Shown piece by piece: positions 1-11,015 of a stretch of 60,000 nt of DNA. Made by a program: the position numbers and the translations under genes. Positions within the stretch are counted from its first letter, which is position 1, and each line of letters begins with the position of its first letter. This DNA is from Cristatella mucedo (taxonomy: Eukaryota > Bryozoa > Phylactolaemata > Cristatellidae): assembly GCA_009760855.2 (NCBI GenBank), contig WPIO01000097.1, forward strand, positions 374,001 through 434,000. The letters run 5' to 3'. The notes beneath the pieces are model-generated. The model was not told where the DNA came from. It worked only from the letters and a program-made list of their open reading frames with translations, and made no database searches.

Positions 1-419
1 CCTGTTTCTATGACGTCATAAATCTTCGTGCAGCCTTACGCCGAAAAACGATCTCGAGTACGTGCTCCATGCAGCCATGTATTTGCTGCTGTGCAAGTCG
101 ATGTTCGTGTAACAAATAGTAGCAGAGAATCGTTTTCGAAAACCGATCTACTGGCATGGAATACCGAACTGTCTACAATCTAGTTGGTCTGCCGGCATTC
201 ACGTACGAGGCTTGCAGGGGCGGCTGTGGACGGGGCGGCAGTGGATTTTTGTCACGGCTTCTTTAGCTAGAGCAGGCGATAGCTCGACTTGAGCGTTATT
301 TCCCGTGTAAATGCGATATGTCGGCTGTCTCGGTGGACATGCATTCACTGTCTACGCTGAACAGCCAGCAGCCGTTAAAGGAGTACTACCACGAGTCGGA
401 AAATTATCTGGCTATATAC
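1..419. other. Unassigned left edge
   Basis: No gene or repeat was recognised. The DNA is rich in CpG, like the rest of the left part of the window. A 103-codon plus-strand frame that begins at 318 runs into Rep1 copy 1, shows no family motif and is treated as chance. Confidence 0.4.
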
Positions 420-1435
420 ATGCGTACCCAAGCAGGGTTCAGTAGACCTTGGGCGGCTGTAATGCGAGACGGCCAGCTCGGGTCACACGTTGGGCCAAGC
501 CTGCCCTTTGACTTGAGGCCGTATGGGGGAAGACTCGCATCAATCTTGATGATCGGCGGGATGAAGATCAGTAGCCAAGACGTGAAATCTGATGCGGATT
601 GTTCAGGCTGCTCAGTGAACGAATCGTAAAGGATGGATGACTGGCGTTCCTCGACAACGCGGCCAACCACGGAAAGCCACAAGGACCTAGCTTTCAGAGC
701 CAAGAAATTAAGCGCGCTCGCTGTTAGTAGTCGCATAATCTGCGATCTCTCGTAGTGTGTTGTTCCTAGCCCCGTCAAGCCTGGGCCGAGCTAAGGCGTG
801 TTCACATGTGAGTCTCCGCTACATCACTCGTCTGGCTCGAGAATGGTACTTGTGAGACAGCAGCGGTCGTATTCAAGATCACTTCAGTCCAAGGGCATTC
901 CTTTCACTTTGGGGAGCGCTTGCTTCGTTTTTATTACGCATGCCCCACGTAGTATGTTGTTCAGTGGCATTCCTTATCTGAGCAGGAGCCCTGGGCGAAC
1001 TAAAGTGTGCCCTCGCGTGAATGTCCGTTGCCCCGTCACTCGTGCCTCTGGCGATGTGATTGGCACTCGTGGGACAGCAATTGCAGCCTTAAAGGTTTCT
1101 TCGATCAGAAAGAGTCAACGAATGCTTTCGGAAATGTTTGTATGATTGTTGCCCACATTCTGCCTGTAGCCTAATGTAGCTAAGGCCCCCCCAGTAGTAT
1201 TTTTCGTTCTCCTGTTTATTGCTGGCGCGTGCGATCTTGTTATAAAGAAGACTAATCAAACTGCCGATCGTCTGGCTCTGGGCCTGCTATGGTGACGCAG
1301 CGAGAAAGCGGCGAAACGAGGAGACGGGTTGGTCGGATGGGATGTACCCAACCCGTTGTCTAGGTTACACGCATCGTTTGCAGACCAAGAGATCGAGCTT
1401 GAGGCTCGACGATTTGGATCCAGGCGGCTGGATCA
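420..1435 (+). repeat. Rep1 copy 1, unclassified dispersed repeat (LTR-like end?)
   Basis: Blocks of this segment match 2,555-3,345 in the same order. The first block (about 425-490) shares CGGCTGTAATG and its surroundings with 2,560-2,625. The last block (about 1,190-1,280) shares a TTATAAAGA motif and the preceding TTGCTGGCGCGTGC with 3,130-3,170. Inside it, 779-870 and 990-1,090 also resemble each other, so there was a local duplication of about 210 bp. A TATA-like motif followed by an AATAA-type motif would suit a long terminal repeat, but no gag or pol sequence lies between the copies and no TG...CA ends were defined. Its class is unknown. Confidence 0.4.
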
Positions 1436-1640
1436 ATAATAAATAATAAATCCTAGCTGATTAAACAGCCTCTTTTTTGTATAGCGACAGAAGAGCCTTT
1501 ACGGATATCACCACCGCTTGCAGTGGCAATAAAGGATCGCCAACCACAGGAATCGAGCCCACGACCTCGGGACCGAGGTCGCGAAAGCAACCACCTTACC
1601 TAGAGTGCCACCTAAGTTAGTGGCTCACCAAGAGCGGCCC
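1436..1640 (-). mobile_element. SINE-A copy (tRNA-like SINE)
   Basis: The minus strand reads as a tRNA-like head with a CGACCTCGG/CCGAGGTCG hairpin. It is followed by a B-box-like GGGCTCGATTCC, the shared GCGATCCTTTAT core, the CTCTTCTGTCGCTATAC block, and a GCTGTTTAATCAGCTAG end with an ATTT-rich tail. The same modules in the same order recur about ten times in the window. This copy sits directly after Rep1 and keeps most of its CpGs. Confidence 0.8.
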
Positions 1641-1874
1641 CCCGTAAGAGATGCGCTAAGACGGTGAGAAAACAAGCATTGCCGCCAAAATTACCACGGT
1701 CGAGAGCGCTTAAGTGTGGTTGATCTCGTGTCCTTTTGCTGGCCATCTTGGACGATTTTGTCGATTTATGACTGTTGGGTACGCCTGGCTTATCCACCCG
1801 CCGAGCTTTTCCGGTCGCGTCAGCGGACCCACTTGCAGTAGGTGCTTGCAGGGCCGCGTGCTGGCCATGCGGCC

Positions 1875-2545
1875 CGGTTCAGCGTCTCCGCAATAAACGG
1901 CATCTGCCTGAGCCGTCTTGATCTGTGCGCGACTGCCCGCTCAAACATAACAATGACCACTTGGTAAGCTTCGCAGGAGTCGCGCTCGGACATCAATAGT
2001 CGCCGTTGTCGCACGTTTTGCCCTCAGGTTCAAGCTATTTGCAGTCCCCTCAAAACAGTCTAATGGATCTCATGTTGGAAGTCTCTCCACTATCAAATTG
2101 TCAGTGGTGCTGATAGTGTGTTACCGCCGATTACCGCAAAGTTTTCCTTTTTTCAGGTTTGTTTCTCCGATCTCATTTTGATTCTACGTTAGAAAAATCG
2201 ACCCTTTCCCGTGCTGAATGATTTTAGCGTTTATTTTGATGACCCAACAGACTGTCTATGAGCTAAATTTCGCACATTGACTTATGTTTTTTCACCCCAA
2301 GCTCGTCGATCAAATATTCTCCTGCGATTATGAATTTATTCTCCCATTATTGCCTAATTCTGCACATCTGACCGCACGTGGATCTCTTTCAGTCTGCAGT
2401 CTGTGTCCCTTTCTGAATACGAAATAATCCGCACATTGCGAAATCGTAAGACCCTTGAAATTAATGCTCTCCTCGAGAAAACACCTTCCTCACCACTACT
2501 GCTTTATCCACCGTCCAACTAGCCCTCGCAGGCGAAATCATCCTT
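1875..2545 (+). mobile_element. LINE-A fragment, endonuclease region
   Basis: This is a degenerate copy of the endonuclease part of LINE-A. The block TTTGCAGTCCCCTC at 2,038, the stretch ending TCAGTCTGCAGTCTGTGTCC near 2,400, and GACCCTTGAAATTAATGCTC near 2,455 align in order with 52,560-53,010 and with the minus-strand copy at 16,780-17,330. Frames are broken throughout. It is bounded on the right by Rep1 copy 2. Confidence 0.7.
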
Positions 2546-2554
2546 ATATTTGTA

Positions 2555-3345
2555 CCCAGGCTGGGTTCGGTTGGCTGGGACCAGGCGGCTGTAATGAGGG
2601 TCACCGGCTAGGCCGGGGTCGGACCTATGCATTGCCGGATGTGTGGTGATGAGAGGTCACCGGGGCTCTTGGGTACGGTAAGTTGGCCAAGTAAGTCGTG
2701 GTGTTGGAAGCTCCCGGTCTCGCCGAGTTATGCACCTGGATTCGTGCAGGCGTGCTCCGGCGATGCTGCCACGCACGCAAGGGAACGAGTACCCAAGGCC
2801 CGAGCGGAGCTGGATAGCTCGCTCGTTGTTGACTTGTATATTCCGCGTTCCCCGTGTAGCGTGTTCGTGACCCCCCGGCCCCGCGTGTTGGCGTCTTTCG
2901 GTGAAAGCTTACGACTGTGGTAGTTGTCGACTCGAACTAGCCAGCAGTTACTCAGCCAGCCGGGTTTTGGACGTCGTACGCTCGTACTGTTGGATTCGGA
3001 GTCGGTACAACGACAGGACTGCAGAAGCCGACTGACCCCAACTAATACGTTTGTTTGCGCTTGCTGCGTCGTCTTGCGCCCCCGTAGTGTACTGTGTACA
3101 GGACCCTCTCTGTAGACTTGTTTAGTTCCCCTGTTGTTGTTGGCGCATGCATTATTATAAAGAGGTTTACCCTGAATGCCGCTCGTCTTATCCTAGCTCG
3201 GCGGCATGGCGAGCGGCAGCGTGGCCGGAGTATGGCGTGTTTGGCGGGAATTAGCCTCTGACCCTTGGATCTCGGTTACATATTCATGGTTTGACTACTG
3301 TCCTGCATAATTATCTCAATAAATACGGCCTTGGTGTCAGGTTGG
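2555..3345 (+). repeat. Rep1 copy 2
   Basis: Second copy of Rep1 in the same orientation as copy 1, about 2 kb downstream. It starts with the CGGCTGTAATG block and ends after a TTATAAAGA motif at 3,154 and an AATAAA at 3,319, about 160 bp apart. That spacing would fit a TATA box and polyadenylation signal of an LTR, which is an inference only. Frames of 98 and 63 codons inside show no motif. Confidence 0.4.
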
Positions 3346-3349
3346 GTCT

Positions 3350-3605
3350 CTGCATACTTCAAAAGGCCTGTTCTTTGGCCACTCATTAAGACGTCAAGAC
3401 TCGACCAGAAGCGAGACTTCCGCTGACTTTTTCTACTACTGTTCCCATTATAGACACTGAAAAAAGTAAATGCTGACCAGCCAAACTCTTACATATAATC
3501 CTCAAAACCTAGGACGTTAGTTCCAGTCCAGGTTTTAGAGCTAGACACTCAGTCAGCACTGTTAGGAGTGTGTACAGAGCTTCTCTGAGGAATGCCGACT
3601 AATGT
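3350..3605 (+). mobile_element. LINE-A fragment, start of reverse transcriptase
   Basis: The plus strand encodes, with frame breaks, the LINE-A region that normally reads KKAVVRPLIKKA...NYRPVSLLP and then SGFRANHSTE. Here the FRA.HS core is recognisable at about 3,530. It aligns with 53,890-54,140 and with the minus copy at 15,850-16,120. No tail is attached. Confidence 0.7.
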
Positions 3606-3689
3606 AAAAAAAATGTTTATTAAAAACCAAGGTAAATGTCGGTAGGCCAAGCAGCCTCATTCCATTCCTATCCTTAAAGACCGTTTACG

Positions 3690-4065
3690 ACAGAAGCTTT
3701 TGCTTAGCAGGTTATACACTGTGGAACTCACTTCTAGATTTCTTACGCAAAGACATCTACGCTCCTACTGCCGACTGCGACATATTCTTTCCAGCCGTCC
3801 TGAGCTGCTACTTCCATGCTACTCACTATCTCAACCACCCTCCTGACTTGCCTATGCTTCCCACTTTCTTTTGTTGTGTGAGATGAAGTCTGTTGGCCAC
3901 CGTATGCGTCCCGAAAGCGGTTTAAGCTTTGAGTGAGCTAAAGAAAACTCTCCTGCGTAACACCCACTTAGCCTGCTCTATGGCTTAGCCTGCTCTACCA
4001 CTCCATTGCTGCATTGTGGAGTGACAGACGGAAATACAAGACATTAAATTGTCCATGTGTCGCCT
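3690..4065 (+). mobile_element. LINE-B 3' end, copy 1
   Basis: The segment matches 35,940-36,265 over about 300 bp, including CTCCTACTGCCGACT, CCTGAGCTGCTACTTC and the 3' block AACTCTCCTGCGTAACACCC followed by ACAGACGG. The better copy at 35.9 kb encodes AGPRLWND, the usual C-terminal motif of LINE reverse transcriptase proteins, so this is taken as the 3' end of a second LINE family. It carries small insertions, for example a repeated CTTAGCCTGCTCTA. Confidence 0.65.
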
Positions 4066-4970
4066 GTCTCTTTTTATGCTTTTGAAAAATAATCGGCGTG
4101 GCATGGTCTTCTAGTGCAGATATATAGCATAAATAAACTGCCTCTAGAATAAGATTTATTTATGAGGGCACTCTATAAGTGTCTTATTATTATTGTATTC
4201 GGGTTTTCCAAAAACGGTTTACTTAAGCGTATTACTTACAGGAGCTGAAAACCCCATCTTATCGGTGCTTCTTCGGGGGAAAATAATCACGACCTTTTAG
4301 AAAGGCAGCGGTTTTTTAAAAGAAGTTTAAGAACTTCCTTGAGGAGAGACGAATTACGAAGCCTGCCGGACTGTTCATCTTTGATTGCAAGCATCGCAGC
4401 CTGCCTCCGGAGATGGACGGGGGGGGGGGGCTCACTGCAAGACCAAGGCGAGAAGGCCTCGTTACCCCCACTCGGTTAAGCAACTGAATAATAATGAACT
4501 TTTCCAAGTTAAGCTCTGTGGGCTGCTAAATAGCTACAACCTATGGGTACTAACTGTAGCTAGTCGCCAAGCATACCGTCATTCAGCCATGTCATTCCTG
4601 GCTACTCTAGCAAGGGATGAGCGGCATATCCATTGACACCGTGGCCTCTATAAAAAAGAAAAAACCGGCAGCTTATTCCGGTTGAAAACTACGATTCCGG
4701 GAATAGGGCTAAGAATTTAGTGAGTAGAATCATTTAATACAGTGGCTGCAAAGGCTTGTCGACATCGCACATTGAATCTGGTTCATTAAGACGAGATAGC
4801 AGTTTTACGGAAGCGAGACGTCGCACCGATCAACGCGACTTCAAGTCAAAGTCGGCAAGCGACTCCGAGCAAGCTAGGCAACGAGCTCAGAGCGGTTCAG
4901 GGCGCACGTGCTGCCCGCGGGTTCAAGTCTTGCAGCATGTGGTCTTTAACAATGACGGGGATGATAACAG

Positions 4971-4972
<2 letters not shown>
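4066..4972. other. Unassigned stretch with a G12 run and a tRNA-like patch
   Basis: Contains an uninterrupted run of 12 G at 4,419-4,430 and, near 4,915, CGGGTTCAAGTCTTGC, which resembles a Pol III B box. The tRNA-like patch is too degraded to assign to SINE-A or SINE-B. The 83- and 90-codon frames here have no motif. Confidence 0.4.

Positions 4973-5007
<35 letters not shown>
4973..5007. repeat. (TA)n microsatellite
   Basis: About 17 uninterrupted TA units, directly left of the LINE-type tail of the SINE-B copy. Confidence 0.95.
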
Positions 5008-5009
<2 letters not shown>

Positions 5010-5155
5010 CACTTGCATAGCACCCTAAGAGAACTTAATCTCTGTTCTGGCGCTTCACTGATGCCATGGGGTCCGAACCCACGATCTCGGTCATCAAATA
5101 CATTCACCTTGACCTTGGCCAAGGTTCGCACCTTAATTGCTCACTGGGCCTTATC
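5008..5155 (-). mobile_element. SINE-B copy with LINE-type tail
   Basis: Read on the minus strand: a tRNA-like head with a tandem GGCCAAGGTCAAGG duplication, a B-box-like GTGGGTTCGGACCCC, then GAAGCGCC...AGAGATTAAGTTCTCT...GGGTGCTAT, which is the LINE-A 3' hairpin. Structure and order match 48,770-48,915 (minus) and 54,290-54,418 (plus). The ORF starting at 5,066 overlaps the SINE head and is not a gene. Confidence 0.75.
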
Positions 5156-5496
5156 GCATTATGCGATTCGAATAGCACTCCAGTAAACTTCCAACCGCAG
5201 AAAAGTCTCGCTACGGCGCCGCCGAGCATCGCGTATGAGTTAGCGTCTATTGAGGTCAGTATCTGGGCGATGCAGACAGAGCAAGGGTCCAGCCGGGCGC
5301 GGATCGGCAATATGCCGACAGCTATTTGGGTGGCCGACATTTCGGCCAGGCACCTGCTGAGTGAGCGGCGTGGGCCATCGTTTAGTCGGCATACGCCTAA
5401 CGAAGTTCCCATCGCACGGAGCGCCCGCAAGTGCTTTCGTAAATGGGTGCTACCATGCGGACACCGGGAGGGGGCGTAACCAGCCTAGGAGAATAT
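5156..5496. other. Unassigned CpG-rich stretch
   Basis: Frames of 137 codons (plus, entering from the SINE) and 108 codons (minus) overlap here. Neither has a recognisable domain, and the two open strands reflect high GC content. No match to other parts of the window was found. Confidence 0.4.
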
Positions 5497-6966
5497 TACA
5501 GTCTTTAGAGCTAATCACTCCACAGAGTCAACATTGCTTAGGGTATACAACGACCTACTTAGGAATGCAGACATGGGTAGAGTGTCTCTGCTTGTTTTGC
5601 TCGATTTTTCGGCAGCTTTTGATATATCGATTACAAAGTTCTTCTAGAGCGCCTCTCATCTCACACAGGCATCACTGGCACTGCTCTGCAATGGTTCAGG
5701 TATTATCTCAGTGGGAGACTCCAGAGTATTGACGTGAATGGACAAAGATCATTAGAGGTACCCCTGAATTATGGGGTACCTCAGGGCTCCGTGCTAGGTT
5801 CGGTTCTTTTCACGGTTTATACTCTCCCTCTTGCTGATGTGATTGCCAAGCACAATCTAGGCTTTCACTTCTATGCGGGCGACACTCAGTTGTACCTTTG
5901 CTTTGATCCCTCCCAGCCTTCGAGAACCTCGAATTCTCTAAACTCACTTGCTGCATGTGTTGGTGACATCCACACATGGATGGCAGCAAATTTCCTAAAA
6001 TTAAACGATGATAAAACTAAGTTACTAGTTATGGGCAAACCCAGTGTGATTCAGAATTTTTTAAGGCTGACGCTCAAAATTGGCTCTGCCAGCATATCTC
6101 CTGTTGAATCAGCTCGAAATCTAGGTGTCAAACTCCAAAGTGACCTCTCGTTAGACGATTACATCAGCTCCACAATCAAGTCTGCCTATTTTCAGCTTCG
6201 TAACATTGCTAAAATTCGTGCTCGTTTAGATAAGGACACCACGTCTAAGTTAGTCCATGCATTTGTGACATCCCGTCTCGACTTCTGTAGCTCACTCTTA
6301 CTGGCCTACCAGCATGTGCGATCAGGCGATTGCAGCTGGTGCAAAACTCTGCAGCTAGGCTTGTCTGTCGTGAGCGTTGCAGTTGCCATATCACACCACT
6401 TCTCGCCGACCTGCACTGGCTACCAGTCAAGCAACGGATTGACTTCAAGATTGTGTCGCTCACTTTTAGGTCATTTCATTCTTTGGCTCCAGCCTATCTC
6501 TCAGATCTACTCCCCCATTAGGCCAAGCATCGTACCACCCGCTTTTCGGAATCCAACAGTCTACAGATATCTCGTACAAACCTCAAATCCTTTGGAGACC
6601 GTGCATTTAGTTCATATGCTCCCAAAGCTTGGAACTCCCTCTCGACTTAAGTCAGAACATCCCCTGATTTGATCACATTTAAAAAGAACTTAAAAACACA
6701 CCTATTTAGGACAGCATTTAGTGGGTCCATGTAATTCGTCCTTCGTGTGCTTATGCGTGCTGACACTGTGCATGCTGCCACTAACCACATTTGCATGCTG
6801 ACCCTGTGCATGTCACCCCTAACCATGTTATTCATGTTGTTTGTTTATCATGCATGATATTACTCACCATTCAATTTCATTTCACTTTGCAGCAAATGTA
6901 AAGCGCCTAGAGAGAGATTGAGTTCTCTGAGGGCGCTTTATCAAGTGCATTATTGTTATTATTATT
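5497..6966 (+). mobile_element. LINE-A, 5'-truncated copy with complete 3' end
   Basis: This copy begins inside the reverse transcriptase region (GAGCTAATCACTCCACAGAG) and continues through the 3' UTR, with its repeated CATGCTG...CTAACCA blocks, to the tail GTAAAGCGCCTAGAGAGAG...TTCTCTGAGGGCGCTTTAT and an ATT-rich end. TATTACAGTC occurs at 5,494-5,503 and again at 6,963-6,972, a good candidate 10-bp target-site duplication. The 5' truncation and flanking duplication are what target-primed reverse transcription produces. Among the copies with coding sequence it is one of the youngest, since its 3' part is nearly the same as that at 33,392-33,841. Confidence 0.85.
5734..6672 (+). pseudogene. 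LINE-A reverse transcriptase, C-terminal half (broken)
   Basis: An open frame of 312 codons. It starts just before the GVPQGSVLGSVLF motif (RT motif 4 region), continues through the palm motif FHFYAGDTQLYL, MGKPSV, SARNLGVKLQSDL and KLVHAFVTSRLDFC, and drifts out of frame near LAYQHVRSGD. The catalytic YADD box reads YAGD, so one metal-binding aspartate is lost (Asp to Gly). The upstream half of the RT is frameshifted at about 5,620. The product would have copied LINE RNA into DNA at the nick, but this copy cannot be active. The frame's ATG is not a natural start; the real ORF begins far upstream in longer copies. Confidence 0.85.
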
Positions 6967-7214
6967 ACAGTCAGCATAATTTAGCTACCGTTGAGGGGGG
7001 CTGCTTAGGAGACTTGGACGGCACGAGGCTGGGCAGCGAACCAGTCCATAAACAACCTGCCCATTCCCGACTACGAGAGTTTACGTTTCCAGTTGTACTT
7101 GTGTGTGCCGATGGAGCAGATTTGCACGAAACATATCGCGAAGCGAGAATTGCTTTCCCTGCAGCTTTACGATTATTGCTTGTGTCGTTATTAAAAAGAT
7201 TATAAACACACGGT

Positions 7215-7360
7215 TTCCAGCTTGTCTTGTTGTTTATTGAGCGTGCTACCACTAACCATTTGATCGTGCTTCGTTTGCAGCAAATGTAAAGTGCCTAGAA
7301 AGAGATTAAAGTATCTGATGGCGCTATAGCCAATGCATTATAATTATTTTTATTATTATA
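7215..7360 (+). mobile_element. LINE-A 3' UTR and tail only
   Basis: Very short 5'-truncated insertion: GTGCTACCACTAACCATTTG, then CAAATGTAAAGTGCCTAGAA and a degenerate hairpin ending in GGCGCTATAG and an ATT-rich tail. It lies 250 bp downstream of the preceding LINE-A copy in the same orientation. Confidence 0.8.
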
Positions 7361-7689
7361 AGCTAGGGCTTAATTATTTAACCGCGCGTATAACTGAGCG
7401 ATTTCTTTCCCGCGTGCATTTTTTTGATCAAATTAAAAAAATCCCCTGTGCCTAGTCCACGCTCACATACTTACAAGCATATATATACACGCATACTTAA
7501 CATACGTGTTTCAATAGTGAATATATTTAGTATATTCAATAGTCTAACTACCACTACACAGTTGATTTGCTTCTTTCCTTTCCACGTGAAGTGCCTAGAG
7601 ATATATTTTGTTCTCCTAGGACTTCGCTAAAAGGCTTTATTTTTGTAAATTGGCACACGTAGTGGCACAATAAAGTTGTAACAGACAGC
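7361..7689. other. AT-rich stretch with a decayed LINE-type tail
   Basis: Around 7,585-7,635 GAAGTGCCTAGAGATATATT followed by TTCTCCTAGG resembles the LINE-A tail on the plus strand. The rest is AT-rich, with no gene recognised. Confidence 0.4.
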
Positions 7690-8135
7690 CCTCAAGTTTG
7701 ATTCAGCTAGCATCACTCCCTCGGTGCCTTCCCGTAATCTAGGCGTACTATTCCAATGCGACTTGTAATTGGTATTAGATGACCACTTATCCTCCACTAT
7801 CATATCAGCCTACTTTCGGCTAAGGTATTATGGCCAAAATTAGAATCTCCGTAGCCAAGAGTACGACAGCCAAACTAGTTCATGCGTTTGCGGCATCGCA
7901 TCTAGATTATTGCAATTTCCCCTATTCGGGAATTTCTTTCTGTGCCCTTGTTCGTCTGAAACTGTTGCAAAATTCAGCATCATCTCGTTTTGTCTGTTTT
8001 CAACGGGATAGCTCTCATATCATACCACTTTATCAGAATTTAGTGGCTCTTTATAAATCATCGAATCGATTTGAAGATCTTCAATCTGGCTTACAGGATG
8101 TTTCACTCGCTGGCACCACCATACCTCTCTGACCC
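7690..8135 (+). mobile_element. LINE-A fragment, RT thumb region
   Basis: The plus strand encodes SRNLGVLFQCDL in one frame and then KSTTAKLVHAFAASHLDYC in the 100-codon frame from 7,830. Both align with SARNLGVKLQSDL and KLVHAFVTSRLDFC of the copy at 5.5-7.0 kb. No 3' end is attached; the match stops near 8,135. Confidence 0.75.
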
Positions 8136-8540
8136 CTCTGCTGTTAAAACCCCGATGTGCTGTTTTCACGTCCAGACAGAAGAAGCAGGCCGCAAGCGTA
8201 GCCTTCCTCATCAACCAGGCAGCAAGTAAAGAGCTCGTAACGATGCTAGTCGCAGCTGCCGAGTGACACATACTGGTGACGCCGGACCTTGCATCACGGC
8301 TAGAGACTTGTAGGTGCAGCACCAGTGCACGCAGGTACACTGACAATAGCCGAATGCGGCAGCAGCGACGAAGAGATTTAAAAACACAAGTAGAAAGTGT
8401 TTACTTATGTCTGTTTTCCTACGATGGTAGTTTACACCCGAAGTAATAATGACTCCGCAGAGAGATTAGCTAGATTAGCAGATTAGCTATAAAACTGGAC
8501 TGTAACTCACTAACTATGCGTGAAGCTTCAATATATCCGT
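8136..8540. other. Unassigned stretch
   Basis: No motif or internal repeat was recognised. Direct duplications such as GATTAGCTAGATTAGCAGATTAGC at 8,465 are local. The 108-codon minus frame is not supported. Confidence 0.4.
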
Positions 8541-8945
8541 TTAGCTGGTCATCCAAGATTCGTACCAGTGTCTTTGATAACAACGGTAGAAGGGAGACTG
8601 GGCGGAAGGTAGTTGCTCATGCTCTCTTGGTCCAGTGTTGCTTTCTTGAGTATTATATTGACTACAGCTTTTTGAAAGCTGCTGGGACATGACCTGATGC
8701 TAGGGGTGACATATGTGTGATGATGATATCTATGCATGGCAGTAACAGATCAGTGCATTGTAGGAGCACGGTAGTGGGAATAAGGTCCTGCGGACTAGTC
8801 TTTTTTGATTGGGATATGAACTTCAGGACGAGGTCACTAGTGAATCTAGACGTTAAGGTGCTGCATGTAATTGAGGGACAGGATTCCAGGGGGTGCTGCC
8901 GCCATCTTATGGATGGACTTCCCGATCTCGCCTATCTTGTTGACA
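8541..8945 (-). mobile_element. LINE-A fragment, region before the RT (minus strand)
   Basis: The minus strand contains SSFQKAVVNIILKKATLDQE and SNYLPPSLP, the LINE-A block that precedes the first RT motif. It also carries the conserved stretch that reads on the plus strand as AATAAGGTCCTGCGGACTAG near 8,780. It aligns with 16,000-16,330, which is also minus. Confidence 0.75.
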
Positions 8946-9269
8946 CAGAAGTAAGAAGCCCATTTGTTAACAAAACAAGTCCGCATCCACTGCATAGAGA
9001 AGTACATTTGACAGCGCCGGAGGATTACAGGTGTTCAACAACGGCCATGACGTACACCAGCGGCTACTTGGCCTACAGCTCAAAGCAGCTCAAATGCTTA
9101 GGTCGACTTCAAAAGCACAACTGACAGCCGGTTACAGGGCTTTTGCTTTTATTCGGCATTGGTCATAGATTATCATATAATCGATTCCTAGCCTCTATAA
9201 TTCAGGAACCTTGAATAATGGAGACTAGTCATTATCTGGCTGATTTAGCCTGCTACCGTTTTTACTGCT
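8946..9269. other. Unassigned stretch
   Basis: A 135-codon plus-strand frame from 8,717 spans the LINE fragment and this region but shows no domain. Nothing else was recognised. Confidence 0.35.
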
Positions 9270-9480
9270 ACTCCTGTATGCTCTTGCACTTACCGCTACT
9301 CAGCATCTAGTCATCTCGCTGTCGGACAGACTAAACTGAAATTTTTTGGCAGTAGAGTCTATAGCTCGTATGCACAGAAAGTCCGGAACTCATTTCTGGC
9401 TAGGTCACTACCTGCGACGACCTCGCACCTTTTAAGTTCGATATGCCATTTAGGCATTCTTTGATTGGCTGCTTACAGAA
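9270..9480 (+). mobile_element. LINE fragment, C-terminal end of a diverged family
   Basis: The translation KFFGSRVYSSYAQKVRNSF corresponds to the LINE motif KSFGDRAFSSYAPKAWNSL seen at 33.4 kb. The nucleotide match to LINE-A is weak, so it is either a diverged lineage (LINE-C-like) or an old copy. Confidence 0.55.
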
Positions 9481-9499
9481 GGGTCACGGCCCCTAGCTC

Positions 9500-11015
9500 C
9501 CTCTGTTGCTTTATCCCGGCTATACCTGGCTCGCAAAAGTCACCTTCGCACTATTTCTCAGGAATGCACACATAGGTAAGGTCTCTCTGCTTGCTTTGCT
9601 TGATCTTTTGGTGGCGCTTGATACCATTGATCACCAAGTCCTTCTTGAGCACCTCGAATCTCGCCTGGGCATCACTGGCACTGCACTGAAATGGTTTAAG
9701 TCATACATCAGTGGGAGACTCCAGACCATTGATTTCGACGGGCAGCTAGAATCCTAGAAATCCTTAAAGTAGGTGGTACCCCAGGGCTCTGTACTTGGTC
9801 CACTTCTTTCACAATTGATACTCTCACTCATGCCGTTGTAATCGCCAAGCACAATCTAGGCTTTCCCTTTTATGCCGATTACACATACCTGTATCCATGC
9901 TTTGATCCCTGCCAGCCTTTAAGGACATAAAAATCTCTCAAATCTCTTGCTGCATGTATTGCCGACATCCATACTTGGATGGCAGCAAACTTTCTCAAAT
10001 TGAATGGCTGATGTGAATAAAACCGACTTAATTGTTATGAAAAAACCTAACGAGATTCGAAAAATCAGGCTGACCCTCAAAATTGGCTCTTCCAGCATAT
10101 CCACCTTAGCACCTGCACGAATTCGAGGGTGTCCGGTTCCAAAATGACCTTTCTCTAGGCGTCCACATCAGTTCCATAGTCAAGTATGCCTACTCTCAGC
10201 TATAGAACATTAAAAAAACTGGACTTGCTAAAGACAGGGGTACCACGCTTACAGTTGATGAACAATTTGGTTGTTACGCTTGTTTGCCGTGATCGCCGAA
10301 GTTGCCAGATGACACCACTCTCTCGCCGACTAGTACTGGCTCCTAATCAAGCAACGTATTGACTTCAAGGTTTGTCTCTCACTTTTACGTCCCTTCGTGT
10401 TTTAGCTCCAGCCTACGTATTTGAGCTACTCCCCGGCCTGGTTAGGCATCGTACTACCTGCTTTTCTGACTCAAATCGTTTAGTTTTGCCTCGAACGAGC
10501 CTGAAATCCTTCGGAGACCGTGACTTTAGTTCACATACTACCAAAGCCTGGAACTCACTCCTGATTGATGTCATGACATCTCCTTACTTGACATTTAAAA
10601 AGGCTATTAACGTACCTGATCCTCACAGCATTTGCTTGGTCCAAGTGAGATGTCCTTTGTGCTAACACTGTGCATGTTACCACTAATAAATAAATAAATA
10701 AATCCTAGCTGATTAAACAGCCTCTTTTTGTATAGCGACAGAAGAGCCTTTACGGCTATCACCGCCGCTTGCAGTGGCTATAAAGGATCGCCCATCGCAG
10801 GAATCGAACCCACGACCTCGGGGGGTCGAGGTCGCGAGAAGCAACCGCCTTACCTAGTGTGCCATCACGGCTCACCAATAATCATATTAGGGACGTTGAC
10901 GCTGTGCCTGTTACAACTAACCATATGGTCATCCTGCCTTCACTGTATACGAAGAGTGAGTAGAAAGAGATTAAGTTATCTGTGGGCGCTATTTAAATGT
11001 TGGATTATTATTACT
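9500..11015 (+). mobile_element. LINE-A RT to 3' tail, split by a SINE-A
   Basis: Starts at the RT core (VSLLALLDLLVALDTIDHQVL, open for 83 codons from 9,506) and continues with frameshifts through palm, thumb and C-terminal motifs (KSFGDRDFSSHTTKAWNSL at 10,500) to a 3' tail at 10,950-11,015. The palm box reads YADY instead of YADD. The SINE-A at 10,686-10,878 splits its 3' UTR; the LINE sequence resumes at about 10,885 with GACGCTGTGCCTGTTACAAC. Confidence 0.8.
10686..10878 (-). mobile_element. SINE-A copy nested in LINE-A
   Basis: Minus-strand SINE-A with all modules: tRNA-like head, B box GGGTTCGATTCC, core GCGATCCTTTAT, GCTGTTTAATCAGCTAGG and a TTTA-type tail (seen as AAATAAATAAATAAAT on the plus strand). 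It interrupts the LINE-A 3' UTR, so it inserted later. CACTAATAA on the left and CACCAATAA on the right could be a decayed target-site duplication. The loop of the head hairpin carries extra Gs. Confidence 0.85.
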
